From Mesorhizobium sp. M00.F.Ca.ET.216.01.1.1 (lineage in GTDB: Bacteria > Pseudomonadota > Alphaproteobacteria > Rhizobiales > Rhizobiaceae), in contig NZ_SADR02000042.1 in assembly GCF_004010325.2 (NCBI RefSeq), positions 1 to 36,563 on the forward strand: a stretch of 36,563 nucleotides of DNA. The letters are read 5' to 3'. The translations under genes were made by a program, and so were the position numbers. Shown here one piece after another: positions 8,461 through 16,508 of this stretch (position 1 is its first letter; every line of letters begins with the position of its first letter). A model generated the notes under the pieces. It was not told the DNA's origin, made no database searches, and worked only from the letters and a program-made list of their open reading frames with translations.

Positions 8461-9474
8461 CTACCATTCGGCGCATATCTTGCCGAAATGCGCGCCGCTT
8501 AGTTGGTAGCGAAAGGCGTCGGCCAGCTCTTCGAAGGCAAAGCTCCTGTCGATGACCGGGCGGATGCCGGTCACCTCCAGCGCCGTCACATAATCCTGCT
8601 GATCGCGCCGGCTGCCGACGATCAGCCCCTGGAGCCGCGCCTGCTTGCGCATCAGCTCCATTGTCGGCACCTGCCCCTCGCGCCCGGTGAGGACACCGAT
8701 GAGCGCGATATGCCCGCCGACGCGCACCGCCGCGATCGATTGCGGCAGCGTGCCCGGCCCGCCGATCTCGACGACATGATCGACGCCGAGACCGCCGGTC
8801 AGATCACGCACCGCGGCGCCCCATTCGGGCATCTCGCGGTAGTCGAGGGTATGATCGGCACCGAGCGCTGTGAGGCGTTCGCGCTTCGCGCCCGAGGACG
8901 AGGTAGCGATCACCGTCGCGCCCATCGCTTTGGCGATCTGAAGCGCGGCGATCGAGACGCCACCGGTGCCCATGATCAGCACTGTCGCGCCCGCGCGCAG
9001 CCCGCCGTCGACGACGAGCGCGCGCCACGCGGTGAGACCTGCCGTAGTGATCGTCGCCGCCTCGGCATGGCTCCACCCGGCTGGCGCACGGGTGAAGGCG
9101 GTGGCGGCGCGCACGACATGGGTTGTTGCCATACCGTCGATGCCGTCACCCGGTGTGCCCGCGAAATTCCCGACCGCATCGAACGGCGCGCCTGCCGGCC
9201 AGTGCGGGAAGAAGGTCGACACAGCGTGATCGCCGGGCGCGAATTCGGTGACACCCAAGCCGACCGCCTCGACGACACCCGCACCGTCAGCCATCAGCAC
9301 GCGGCCGTCGGCGGCCGGAATGCCGCCATTGGCAACGAGCAGATCGTGGAAATTGAGCGAGGTCGCGTGGATCGCGACACGGATCTCACCCGGGGCAGGG
9401 ACGCCGGGATCATCGCGCTCGACGATTTCCAGGCGGTCGAACCCACCGGGCGCGCGGACTACCCAAGCTTTCAT
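8461..9474 (-). CDS. Zinc-free MDR oxidoreductase (NAD(P)-dependent alcohol dehydrogenase / quinone reductase type)
   Basis: The protein has 337 aa. Residues 1 to about 130 are a GroES-like catalytic domain (LNFHDLLVANGG, MADGAGVVEAVG), and the middle is a Rossmann fold with VLIMGTGGVSIAALQIAKA as the dinucleotide-binding turn. The cysteine ligands of the structural zinc lobe are missing, which suggests a zinc-independent quinone-oxidoreductase-like enzyme. The ATG overlaps the upstream MFS stop as ATGA (9471-9474), which indicates translational coupling. Together with the EthD-like protein and the flavodoxin-fold quinone reductase, it suggests a pathway that reduces electrophilic or quinone compounds. 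The substrate is unknown. Confidence 0.88.
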   Translation of the reverse strand: MKAWVVRAPGGFDRLEIVERDDPGVPAPGEIRVAIHATSLNFHDLLVANGGIPAADGRVLMADGAGVVEAVGLGVTEFAPGDHAVSTFFPHWPAGAPFDAVGNFAGTPGDGIDGMATTHVVRAATAFTRAPAGWSHAEAATITTAGLTAWRALVVDGGLRAGATVLIMGTGGVSIAALQIAKAMGATVIATSSSGAKRERLTALGADHTLDYREMPEWGAAVRDLTGGLGVDHVVEIGGPGTLPQSIAAVRVGGHIALIGVLTGREGQVPTMELMRKQARLQGLIVGSRRDQQDYVTALEVTGIRPVIDRSFAFEELADAFRYQLSGAHFGKICAEW

Positions 9475-10673
9475 ACGATTTCCTTTCCCTTGATCGGCAG
9501 AAGAGCAGGCGCGCTTTCAGCCATGCCGACAGCACCAACGAATGGGGTGATGGCGAGAGCGGTTGCGGCGGCGGCGATAGCTGCAAACGGCGTCACCATC
9601 ACGCCCGGCCCGGCGAGGATCACTCCGCCCAAAGCCGAAGCGCCAGCAATGCCTAGATTGAAGGCGGCGATGTTAAACCCTGAAGCGGTGGCGACCGCAT
9701 CGGGTGCCTCTTTCTCCGCCACAGCAATCACGCCTGCCTGTACGATCGGTCCGGTGCAGAAGCAGAAGACCGACCAGAAGAAGATATTGACGAACATCAC
9801 GCCGGCGTGCGGCGCAGTATAAGGCAGCGCCGCAAGCGCCAATAGAAGGCCGATGAGCGCAAAGGCGAGGCCACGCCGCGTCCCGAGCGCGTCCCCCAAT
9901 TGTCCGCCGACCAGATTGCCCACCACCGCGGCGGCGCCGAATACCATCAGCGCCAGGCTCACGCTCGTCTCGGACACATGCGTGACTGTGGTCATGAGCG
10001 GCGACAGAAAGGTGAAGACCGCGAACGATCCGCCGTATCCTAGCGCCGCGATGGCATAGAGCGTGAGCAACTTGGGTTGTTGCAACAGCCTGAACTGAGA
10101 GAGCAAGCCCGCCGACGGCTCAAAGGAAATCTGGCGCGGCAGCAAAATGTGCAGAAACGTCGCCGCCAGCGCGCCCAGCCCGGCGATGACAAAGAAGGGC
10201 GCGCGCCAATCAAGTCGCTGGCCGATGAATGTTCCTGACGGAACGCCAACCACCATGGCGACGGTGAGGCCGGCGAACATCAGTGCGACGGCACGGGCCC
10301 CGCGTGACCGTTCCACCAACGACATCGCGATTGTGGCGCCGATGGAGAAAAAGACGCCGTGCGCCACGCCAGTGATGATGCGTCCCGCCAGCATCGCGCC
10401 ATAGCCGGACGCGAAGCCGCTCAAGAGATTGCCGAGCGCGAACAGCAGCATCAATCCAACCGCTAGCGGCCGGCGCGGCAGATGCCCGACTAACGCCGTG
10501 ACCGTGGGGGCACCGATGGTCACGGCGAGGGCGTAGCCGGAAACGAGCAGACCAGCCGCCGGGAGCGTTGTCCCGAGATCGCGCGCGATCCCGGGAACCA
10601 GGCCAATGATCACGAACTCAGTCGTGCCAATGGCAAATGCTCCGGCGGCCAGCGCGATCAGCGCAGGCTTCAT
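9471..10673 (-). CDS. MFS efflux transporter (DHA1, AraJ/YdhP-like)
   Basis: The protein has 400 aa with about 12 hydrophobic segments. It starts with the FAIGTTEFVIIGLVP motif of the drug:H+ antiporter-1 group around AraJ and YdhP, followed by the loop 2-3 LVGHLPRRP and GRIITGVAHGVFF. It should export small molecules from the cytoplasm with proton exchange. It starts 12 bp after the stop of the quinone-reductase gene and its stop overlaps the next gene's start, so it is the third gene of the leftward operon. GAGG stands about 11 bases from the ATG. The substrate is not predictable, but the context suggests a toxic aromatic or quinone. Confidence 0.9.
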   Translation of the reverse strand: MKPALIALAAGAFAIGTTEFVIIGLVPGIARDLGTTLPAAGLLVSGYALAVTIGAPTVTALVGHLPRRPLAVGLMLLFALGNLLSGFASGYGAMLAGRIITGVAHGVFFSIGATIAMSLVERSRGARAVALMFAGLTVAMVVGVPSGTFIGQRLDWRAPFFVIAGLGALAATFLHILLPRQISFEPSAGLLSQFRLLQQPKLLTLYAIAALGYGGSFAVFTFLSPLMTTVTHVSETSVSLALMVFGAAAVVGNLVGGQLGDALGTRRGLAFALIGLLLALAALPYTAPHAGVMFVNIFFWSVFCFCTGPIVQAGVIAVAEKEAPDAVATASGFNIAAFNLGIAGASALGGVILAGPGVMVTPFAAIAAAATALAITPFVGAVGMAESAPALLPIKGKEIV

Positions 10674-10685
10674 GATCGTCGTGCC

Positions 10686-11489
10686 TCACGCGTCAACCGT
10701 CTCGACCACCCTTTCGGTGACATGCGCGACGATGCCGGTCTGGCCCGGCGCGACGTCATCCGCCATGGTGTGGCGATCGGGGAAATCGCCTCCGTTCTGC
10801 GCACGGAACGGGATTGGCGCGTCGGTGAACAGCCCGGCGAGTCGCGCGCGCCAGCCCGCCTTGATCGCCTCGACCTCTTCGGCGGTGGAGACATGGCCGG
10901 CGCTGTAGACAGCGTGCGTGGGCAGCACATCCATGCCCGGATAGAAGAGCGCGCCGTGGGTCAGCGGAAAGAGCAGCTGCTCAATCGGCGCGTTGATCCC
11001 GCGCGGGCCATAGTCCGCCACAGGTCCACCGGCCTGAACATTTACCAGCGCGCGCTTGCCCTTCAGGATGCCGTCCCCGAAGCGAAACTCGTTGGTGCCG
11101 TTCTGGTAGCCATAAGCGAAACCAAAGGCATAGACGCGTTCGATCCAGCCCTTCAGGATCGCGGGCACGCCGTACCACCACAGCGGGAACTGCAGGATGA
11201 CCGCGTCCGCGGCAAGGAGTTTGGCCTGTTCGGCGACAACATCCGGCGTCTGGTTGCCGGTCGCATAGGCATGGCCCGATTCCATGATGAACGACAGCCG
11301 GTCGGGATTGGTGCGGACGGGAAAGTCGTCGGCGTCGAACACTGCTTTCCACTTCATACCGTAAAGTTCGGATTGCACGATCTCGTGTCCGGCGGCGCCA
11401 AGCGTCTCGACAGTAACATCGACCAACTGCCGGGTGAGCGAGGTTGGTTCGGGGTGCGCAGATACAATAAGGATATTCTTCTTCATCAT
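10686..11489 (-). CDS. Flavodoxin-fold NAD(P)H:quinone oxidoreductase (NQO1/KefF-like)
   Basis: The protein has 267 aa from the ATG at 11489; a second ATG follows directly at 11486, and a 22-codon upstream extension lacks a ribosome site. It begins KKNILIVSAHPEP, the phosphate-binding start of the flavodoxin_2 family. It continues with LQFPLWWYGVPAILKGWIERV and a GKRALV strand, and NVQAGGPVADYGPRG lines the flavin site. It should carry out two-electron reduction of quinones with NAD(P)H in the cytoplasm, bound to FAD or FMN. It is the second gene of the operon, 41 bp after the EthD-like gene; that gap contains a run of ten G (C on the coding strand). Confidence 0.9.
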   Translation of the reverse strand: MMKKNILIVSAHPEPTSLTRQLVDVTVETLGAAGHEIVQSELYGMKWKAVFDADDFPVRTNPDRLSFIMESGHAYATGNQTPDVVAEQAKLLAADAVILQFPLWWYGVPAILKGWIERVYAFGFAYGYQNGTNEFRFGDGILKGKRALVNVQAGGPVADYGPRGINAPIEQLLFPLTHGALFYPGMDVLPTHAVYSAGHVSTAEEVEAIKAGWRARLAGLFTDAPIPFRAQNGGDFPDRHTMADDVAPGQTGIVAHVTERVVETVDA

Positions 11490-11516
11490 GCTTCTCTGGT
11501 CTCTATCGTGGAGTGT

Positions 11517-11526
11517 GGGGGGGGGG
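11517..11526. repeat. Ten-base G homopolymer
   Basis: A run of ten G on the given strand lies between the EthD-like stop (11531) and the quinone-reductase start (11489), about 28 bases before the latter in transcription order. Runs this long are prone to slippage and to miscalled length. Confidence 0.9.
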
Positions 11527-11530
11527 CGCT

Positions 11531-11953
11531 TCAGCCCTCGCTGGGATGTACCCAAGCCAGCGGCTTCACCGGATCATCAAGCTCGGTATGGGCCAGCGCG
11601 TTGGTGAAGTTGGAGATGATCTTTGCGTCGGCCATCAACGTCGCGACGCTCACATTCCCGAGCTGAACGACCGGCGCGATGTCGGTGTAGTTCGGTACGT
11701 CGCCCTGAATTTCGGCCGCGTGCGCGTGGAATGCTTTTTGGAAGCTGTCCGGCGACTCGAACAGCGCGTGAAACGCGGCGATGTAGGGCGCGGGGGCACC
11801 CGGCTGTGCGCCGCCAAGGCCGGTTTCGACGATCACCCCTCTGACGGCGTCGCCAAGCAGGCCCAGGGCCAAGGGCACATGTTTCTCGACATAATAGGCG
11901 GCATCGAAGCGTGCCCGCTCAGTATTGGGATAAAGAAAACTGACGATGATCAT
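11531..11953 (-). CDS. EthD-family protein
   Basis: The protein has 140 aa. It starts IIVSFLYPNTERARFDAAYYVEKHVPL, the ferredoxin-like (dimeric alpha/beta barrel) opening of the EthD family, with the conserved YY--KHVPL. A second half follows with LFESPDSFQKAFHAHAAEI and the usual PNYTDIAP. EthD proteins were first seen in the ethyl tert-butyl ether degradation cluster and usually accompany oxidoreductases; their exact role is unsettled. It is the first gene of the leftward operon and divergent from a LysR gene. GGGAGG stands six bases from the ATG and lies in a perfect 14-bp palindrome. Confidence 0.88.
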   Translation of the reverse strand: MIIVSFLYPNTERARFDAAYYVEKHVPLALGLLGDAVRGVIVETGLGGAQPGAPAPYIAAFHALFESPDSFQKAFHAHAAEIQGDVPNYTDIAPVVQLGNVSVATLMADAKIISNFTNALAHTELDDPVKPLAWVHPSEG

Positions 11954-12059
11954 CCTTGCCTCCCGCGGGAGGGATTGGTGAAGCTCCCGCGTCGAGGCTT
12001 GCAGGATGAAGGCTTTTCAGCCATATCTGAAATCGATTATATTTTATTCGGAAATAAAT
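11954..12059. promoter_or_regulatory. Divergent promoter/operator region of LysR and the EthD operon
   Basis: This gap holds a perfect 14-bp palindrome CCTCCCGCGGGAGG (11959-11972) that contains the EthD ribosome site. It also holds an AT-rich patch with the dyad TTTATT-CGGA-AATAAA (12043-12058). A TTTTCA/TATATT pair (12014 and 12038, 18-bp spacing) could be a rightward promoter if the LysR protein starts at 12060. These roles are inferred from position. Confidence 0.35.
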
Positions 12060-12986
12060 GTGGTGGATACCAGCCGCATCGACCTCAACCTTCTGGCAAC
12101 GCTCGAAGTGCTGCTCGCCGAACGGAACGTCACCAAGGCGGCGGCGAAGCTGCATCTCAGCCAGCCGGCAGTCAGTGCGCAACTCGCGCGGCTGCGGGAT
12201 TTGTTCGACGATCCGTTGCTTCTTCCTGCCCAGCGCGGAATGACCCCGACCGCCAAGGCAACAGAACTTGCCCCACAATTGCGCGAGGCGTTGGATCGGG
12301 TGCGCTCGACACTGCAGTCCCACAGGGACTTCGATCCCGAAACGGCGCAACTCGCTGTGTCGATCGCTTGCTCGGATTATGTCCAGGCAGCCGTTGTGAT
12401 GCCGCTCGTCTTGGCGCTCCGGCGGATAGCACCAGGCGTGCGCGTGGCGGTTTGGCACCTGTCCCCCGCCCTCATGGAACAGCAGTTGGCGAACGGCGAT
12501 ATCGATTTGGTGATCGCCACACCCGATCCCGCGATGCCGCATCTACGTGCATGTCATCTTTACGAGGAAACATATGTCCTCATCGGCAGGCAAGGCCACC
12601 CGGATCTGAAGCCTGGTCTGACGATCGAGAACTATGTCAGGCTGGAACATATCGTCGTCTCACGGCGAGGCGGCAATTTCGAGACACCAGTTGACGAGGC
12701 CTTGGGAGTTCTCGGTTATCGGCGCAATGTCGTCATGTCAGCGGGCTCGTTCTTGTTCATTCCCGAAATTGTTTCCAGCAGCGATCTTGTCGCTCTCGTA
12801 CCCAGGCGGCTGTTTCGTGCCCAATCGGAAAGGCTGATGATCATCGATCTGCCCTGGCTGAGCGAGCGGTTCGATATCGGCTTGATCTGGCACGAGCGTT
12901 GTCACGGCCATGCCGGGCAGCGCTGGGTTCGCGAATTGATCGGAAAGCTGATGGTCGAGGGCGAAGACGACGCGCCGCGCGCCTAG
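12060..12986 (+). CDS. LysR-family transcriptional regulator
   Basis: The protein has 308 aa if it starts at the tandem GTG codons at 12060/12063, giving the usual (V)VDTSRIDLNLLATLEVLL opening. An in-frame ATG at 12006 would add 18 residues but has no well-spaced ribosome site and would be encoded by the AT-rich operator-like patch. The winged helix-turn-helix is clear (VTKAAAKLHLSQPAVSAQLARLRDLFDDPLLL), followed by the two-lobed effector domain. It is divergent from the EthD, quinone reductase, MFS and MDR operon and is its likely regulator. It shares the same domain layout and many identical blocks with the LysR at 4337-5239. Confidence 0.9.
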   Translation: MVDTSRIDLNLLATLEVLLAERNVTKAAAKLHLSQPAVSAQLARLRDLFDDPLLLPAQRGMTPTAKATELAPQLREALDRVRSTLQSHRDFDPETAQLAVSIACSDYVQAAVVMPLVLALRRIAPGVRVAVWHLSPALMEQQLANGDIDLVIATPDPAMPHLRACHLYEETYVLIGRQGHPDLKPGLTIENYVRLEHIVVSRRGGNFETPVDEALGVLGYRRNVVMSAGSFLFIPEIVSSSDLVALVPRRLFRAQSERLMIIDLPWLSERFDIGLIWHERCHGHAGQRWVRELIGKLMVEGEDDAPRA

Positions 12987-13864
12987 ACTAATCGGGCAGC
13001 GACAGGTTTCCGCAATCGCCGAGCCTATCGAGTTCGCCGCTGCTTCACAACCTGGGCCGGTCCGAAGAACGCCCGCACTAGCTCGGCTCCTCGGAAAATC
13101 GGGTTGTTGAGCTGAGCCAACGAACCCGGTCCTCAGTTTCCTCAGCGCGGCCTTGACCGCGAGAAGGGGCCAGAGCGCGTCGACCTAATGGTCCAGGTTA
13201 GGCTGCCCGGTGGCTGGATCGCCTCCGCTCGCCGCGAGCGCAAGCCCCCGCCGCAGGATGTGTCTGGCGGCGTTGCCGCTGCCGTCGAGGAGGGGGTTGA
13301 GGTAGGAAAGGGCCTACGAGACTTCTTCCAACGGTCGGACGGGTAGCAAGTTCTAGTTGTAACGAGCGGCTGAACAAGCGTCCGCTTCCGGGAAGCGCAA
13401 TGAGCGCGCTCAGTTTCGTCTTCCGAGCCTTCCTGGCGCGGTCAGCTCTGTGAACGAACGACTGCTTCGCACATCGGGCCGCCCAAAACCTGCCCGTCCG
13501 TAACCGGCCCGAACCCGTCATTCCGAGGGGCAGCTCGGATGTCTCCAGACGGGCGGAAGTGCGACATCCAACCTGAGAGTCGGTGCAGAGGCAGGAACGG
13601 CTCGGAGCGGAGCGTTCATGGTGCCGCCGGGACAATCTGAGCCCATCTGGAGCCGGGCCAATGAGGAGGGCCGCAGCACCCCGGAAACTCACCTTGAAGG
13701 CCGCAAGCTCCTACCCAATGCCGGCAGAGAGTTTGATTCAGGTCAAGCCCGCCGTACCATAAGCTGTTATTTTCAGCATGGCACCGCACAACTTCGCCGA
13801 CACAGGCGCTGACATACGGGCGATTTTCCTCAGGCTTGTTCAGGCCTCGCGGGAGGAGGAAGCG
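12987..13864 (-). pseudogene. Decayed sequence with one protein-like relic (about 13075-13325)
   Basis: No intact gene lies in this 880-bp stretch. On the minus strand one frame reads ALSYLNPLLDGSGNAARHIL, RRGLALAASGGDPATGQ, PNLDH, stop, VDALWPLLAVKAALRKLRT. Both in-frame stops, at 13314-13316 and 13185-13187, are TAG and could each come from CAG by one transition. That is consistent with decay of a real protein, but I do not recognise the family. The rest, 13330-13860, shows only GC-rich sequence with motifs loosely like the dispersed repeat. Confidence 0.3.
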
Positions 13865-14285
13865 ATGTCACGGACTACCGAATTCTTCCAAGCTGTACGC
13901 GAGAGGCGGCATCATCGTCGATGCCCAGAGGCTCATCACAGGGACGTTCCTTCATACGGTCCTGCGCCGGTTGGGCGGACGGAGCGGGATGATCTCGATG
14001 TTTGGACGAACGCGTTTCAGCCGCTGGGAGCGAGCGGCACCCAGCCGGACCTGCGCGTCGACCGAATGATGCAAGCATTCCACATCAACCGCCGGGAGTT
14101 TGGAGCAAGACTACCCCAGGGTGCTGCGCGACGCGGAGATAACCTGCGGGCAGTGTCGTTCGAAGAGGCGGTGTTTCCGGGAGCTCGAGGCAGGAACTGC
14201 GGCGGCAAACTTGGAAAACTTCTGCCCGAACGCAGACCTGTTCCTGATTTTCGCCGATGATCAGGATGGCTCTTTCAGAGCCTGA
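13865..14285 (+). pseudogene. Frameshifted DUF6455-like gene
   Basis: The start ATG at 13865 has an excellent GGAGGAGG site, and the first frame reads SRTTEFFQAVRE. The coding signal then moves between frames: RGGIIVDAQRLITGTFLHTV in one, then LRVDRMMQAFHINRREF back in the first. After one extra T near 14098 comes LEQDYPRVLRDAEITCGQC, then RSKRRCFRELEAGTAA, then NFCPNADLFLIF, ending at TGA 14283-14285. The C-x2-C-x5-C plus FCPNA pattern is what I associate with the DUF6455 family of small Cys-containing alphaproteobacterial proteins. At least two frame changes make a working product unlikely unless the sequence has errors. Confidence 0.55.
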
Positions 14286-14540
14286 ACGGGAGTTCGTGGC
14301 CGCCGGATCCAAAGGTGGAGCATGCGAGCTGCGGGTTTCGTCCTCCAGGGACTGCCGGGGCTGCCATTTCCCCAAAGGGCAATGGCGCTGGCCCCTCCGT
14401 AAGGTTAGCTTCTAGGAAGCGTAAGCGCGGGTAGCTGGATTCAGACGATTCGAAGAAATGCTGGTTCAATCTTGCACTGACGAGCCGCTCATCCGGCGGA
14501 TGTCGGCCTATTCAATGCCGATCGGCGAGAGGGGAAGCTT

Positions 14541-16022
14541 ATGAAAATTGGTCATGTCGGGCTTCTCATCGCCATCATCGCGTTTGGCGTCATCTGCGGG
14601 CCGCGCGCCTTCGCGCAGCAACATAAGCACGTGATGATGTCCACCGATGTCGCGGCCGATACGCCATCGCCCGTTGCACAGGCGGATCAGCCGACGAAAC
14701 CCTCTGCGGGCACCCAGGCTTCTCCGGCGGCCATGCCGATGAGCTCGCATGCGCCGACCACCTTCACCTTGCGCACGGGCATAGCCGAAGGGCGCATGGT
14801 CTTTATCGGCGTCGGCGGCGACATAGACCGCCAGATCAATCCCACGCTGATCGTGCACGAAGGCGAGACGGTTCAGGTGAATCTCATCAACGGCGAGGGT
14901 GCTCAGCATGACGTCGTCGTCGACCAGTACGCCGCGCGCTCAGCGATCGTCAGCGGCAAGAACGCCAGCTCGACTTTCTCGTTCGTCGCCAGCAAGGTTG
15001 GGGAGTTCGACTATTTCTGCTCGATCCCGGGGCATCGTCAGGCCGGAATGGAGGGTCTGCTTCGAGTGATGCTGGGCAGCCGCGGCGAGATGGAATCGAC
15101 GGCGGCCGATGTGACGCGCGATCCCGCCGACCTGCCACCGCCGATCGGCCCGCGCCAGCCGCAGGTCGTGCGCGTCGACATGGAGACGATCGAACTCAAA
15201 GGGCAGTTGGACGACAAGACGGTCTATACCTACTGGACTTTCAACGGCAAGGTGCCCGGCCCCTTCGTGCGCGTACGCGTTGGCGACACCGTCGAGGTGC
15301 ATCTAAAGAACCGCGAAGACAGCCTGATGATCCATTCCGTGGACTTCCATGGCGCGACAGGCCCCGGTGGCGGCGCCGAGTTCACGCAGACCGATCCCGG
15401 CACGGAGACGGTCGTCACCTTCAAGGCATTGGTGCCAGGCATCTTCGTCTATCACTGTGCGACACCCAGCGTGCCGAACCACATCACCAACGGCATGTAC
15501 GGGTTGCTGCTTGTCGAGCCGGAAGGCGGGCTGCCGCAGGTCGACCGCGAGTTCTACGTGATGCAGGGTGAGATCTACACCGTCGAGCCGTTCGGTACGC
15601 CGGGCGATCAGGAGATGGATTACGAAAAGCTGGTCGGCGAGAGGCCCGAATATTTCCTGTTCAACGGCTCGGTCGGCTCGCTGACGCGCGCCCACCCGCT
15701 CTATGCCAGCGTCGGGGAGACAGTGCGCATTTTCTTCGGCGTCGGAGGTCCCAACTTCACCTCCTCCTTCCATGTCATCGGGGAGATTTTCGATCACGTC
15801 TATCCGCTCGGTAGCGTGACGGCCCCGCCGCTCACCGGTGTGCAGACGGTCTCGGTGCCGCCGGGTGGTGCCACGATAGTCGACTTCAAGATCGACCGCG
15901 CCAGCCGCTACACGCTGGTCGACCATGCGCTTTCGCGCGCCGAACGCGGGCTGGTCGGCTTCCTCAAAGTCGACGGTCCCGAAAACGACGACATTATGCA
16001 TGCCGGGCCGGCGAAGCCGTGA
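14541..16022 (+). CDS. nirK: Copper nitrite reductase with N-terminal cupredoxin domain
   Basis: The protein has 493 aa with a signal peptide (1-25, cleavage after AFA), so it is periplasmic. Residues about 72-178 are an extra cupredoxin with a full type-1 copper set: H123, C160, H165, M170 (YFCSIPGHRQAGM). Residues about 205-480 are a two-domain NirK core. Its type-1 ligands are H265, C306, H314 and M319; its type-2 ligands are H270, H305 and H462; catalytic D268 and H411 are present. It should reduce nitrite to nitric oxide, with the extra domain likely relaying electrons, as in the cupredoxin-fused Hyphomicrobium type. GGGGA stands before the ATG. No nirV, nnr or nor gene is adjacent, and I see no clear FNR/NNR box upstream. 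Confidence 0.93.
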   Translation: MKIGHVGLLIAIIAFGVICGPRAFAQQHKHVMMSTDVAADTPSPVAQADQPTKPSAGTQASPAAMPMSSHAPTTFTLRTGIAEGRMVFIGVGGDIDRQINPTLIVHEGETVQVNLINGEGAQHDVVVDQYAARSAIVSGKNASSTFSFVASKVGEFDYFCSIPGHRQAGMEGLLRVMLGSRGEMESTAADVTRDPADLPPPIGPRQPQVVRVDMETIELKGQLDDKTVYTYWTFNGKVPGPFVRVRVGDTVEVHLKNREDSLMIHSVDFHGATGPGGGAEFTQTDPGTETVVTFKALVPGIFVYHCATPSVPNHITNGMYGLLLVEPEGGLPQVDREFYVMQGEIYTVEPFGTPGDQEMDYEKLVGERPEYFLFNGSVGSLTRAHPLYASVGETVRIFFGVGGPNFTSSFHVIGEIFDHVYPLGSVTAPPLTGVQTVSVPPGGATIVDFKIDRASRYTLVDHALSRAERGLVGFLKVDGPENDDIMHAGPAKP

Positions 16023-16508
16023 GTTGTGGAGGCGGAGCTCGTCCTGACCGGCAGGGCTCGAACCGCCGCAGAGGGGTAGAGTGCCGCCCCATGACGACCG
16101 CCGCTCGAAGCCTAATGGAACCGCCCCGCTCACTGCGCGGCAGGCGGCATTTTTGCCATAGAGTCGGTTTCGACAGTCGCGCGAAGCCCAAATCGATCAT
16201 CGCGCCGCAGCGGGCCGCAGCGCAACGTTTGCCGCTGGCAGCATTGGCGGTCCGCGTTGACAAACCGTCGAAGGAGGAAGCCGCATGCCGGCCGTTCAGG
16301 TGCCCTTGCCACTGCCTGAAAGCAGACTGTCGCCGACAGCGAAGTTGGAGGTCGAGGTTGCGCCAACTCCTGACATTTGCGTTGGTGCAGCGAAGGTCGC
16401 AATCCGGCCACCCAACGCGGTCCTTCGAAGGCGCGAGCCTAAACCCCTTACACACGCGACGGGCTGGTCATGAGTGTCGGTCCGCTGTTGTCCACAACGC
16501 GTGCGGCT
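16023..16508. other. Gap; repeat-like sequence only
   Basis: No gene is seen between nirK and the convergent CPBP gene. Near 16305-16335 the bases CTTGCCACTGCCTGAAAGCAG resemble the right end of the dispersed repeat (copies C, E and G), but the match is short. No convincing terminator is visible. Confidence 0.3.

Noticed and set aside
8503..9822. Rightward 439-codon frame
   Set aside because: Antisense to the MDR and MFS genes; the composition is shadow-like.
11513..12694. Rightward 393-codon frame across the LysR start
   Set aside because: It overlaps the EthD gene antisense and the LysR gene out of frame; the LysR and EthD calls are much stronger.
14440..14540. FNR/NNR box upstream of nirK
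   Set aside because: I looked for a TTGAT-N4-ATCAA or TTGNC-N4-GNCAA dyad and found no convincing one.
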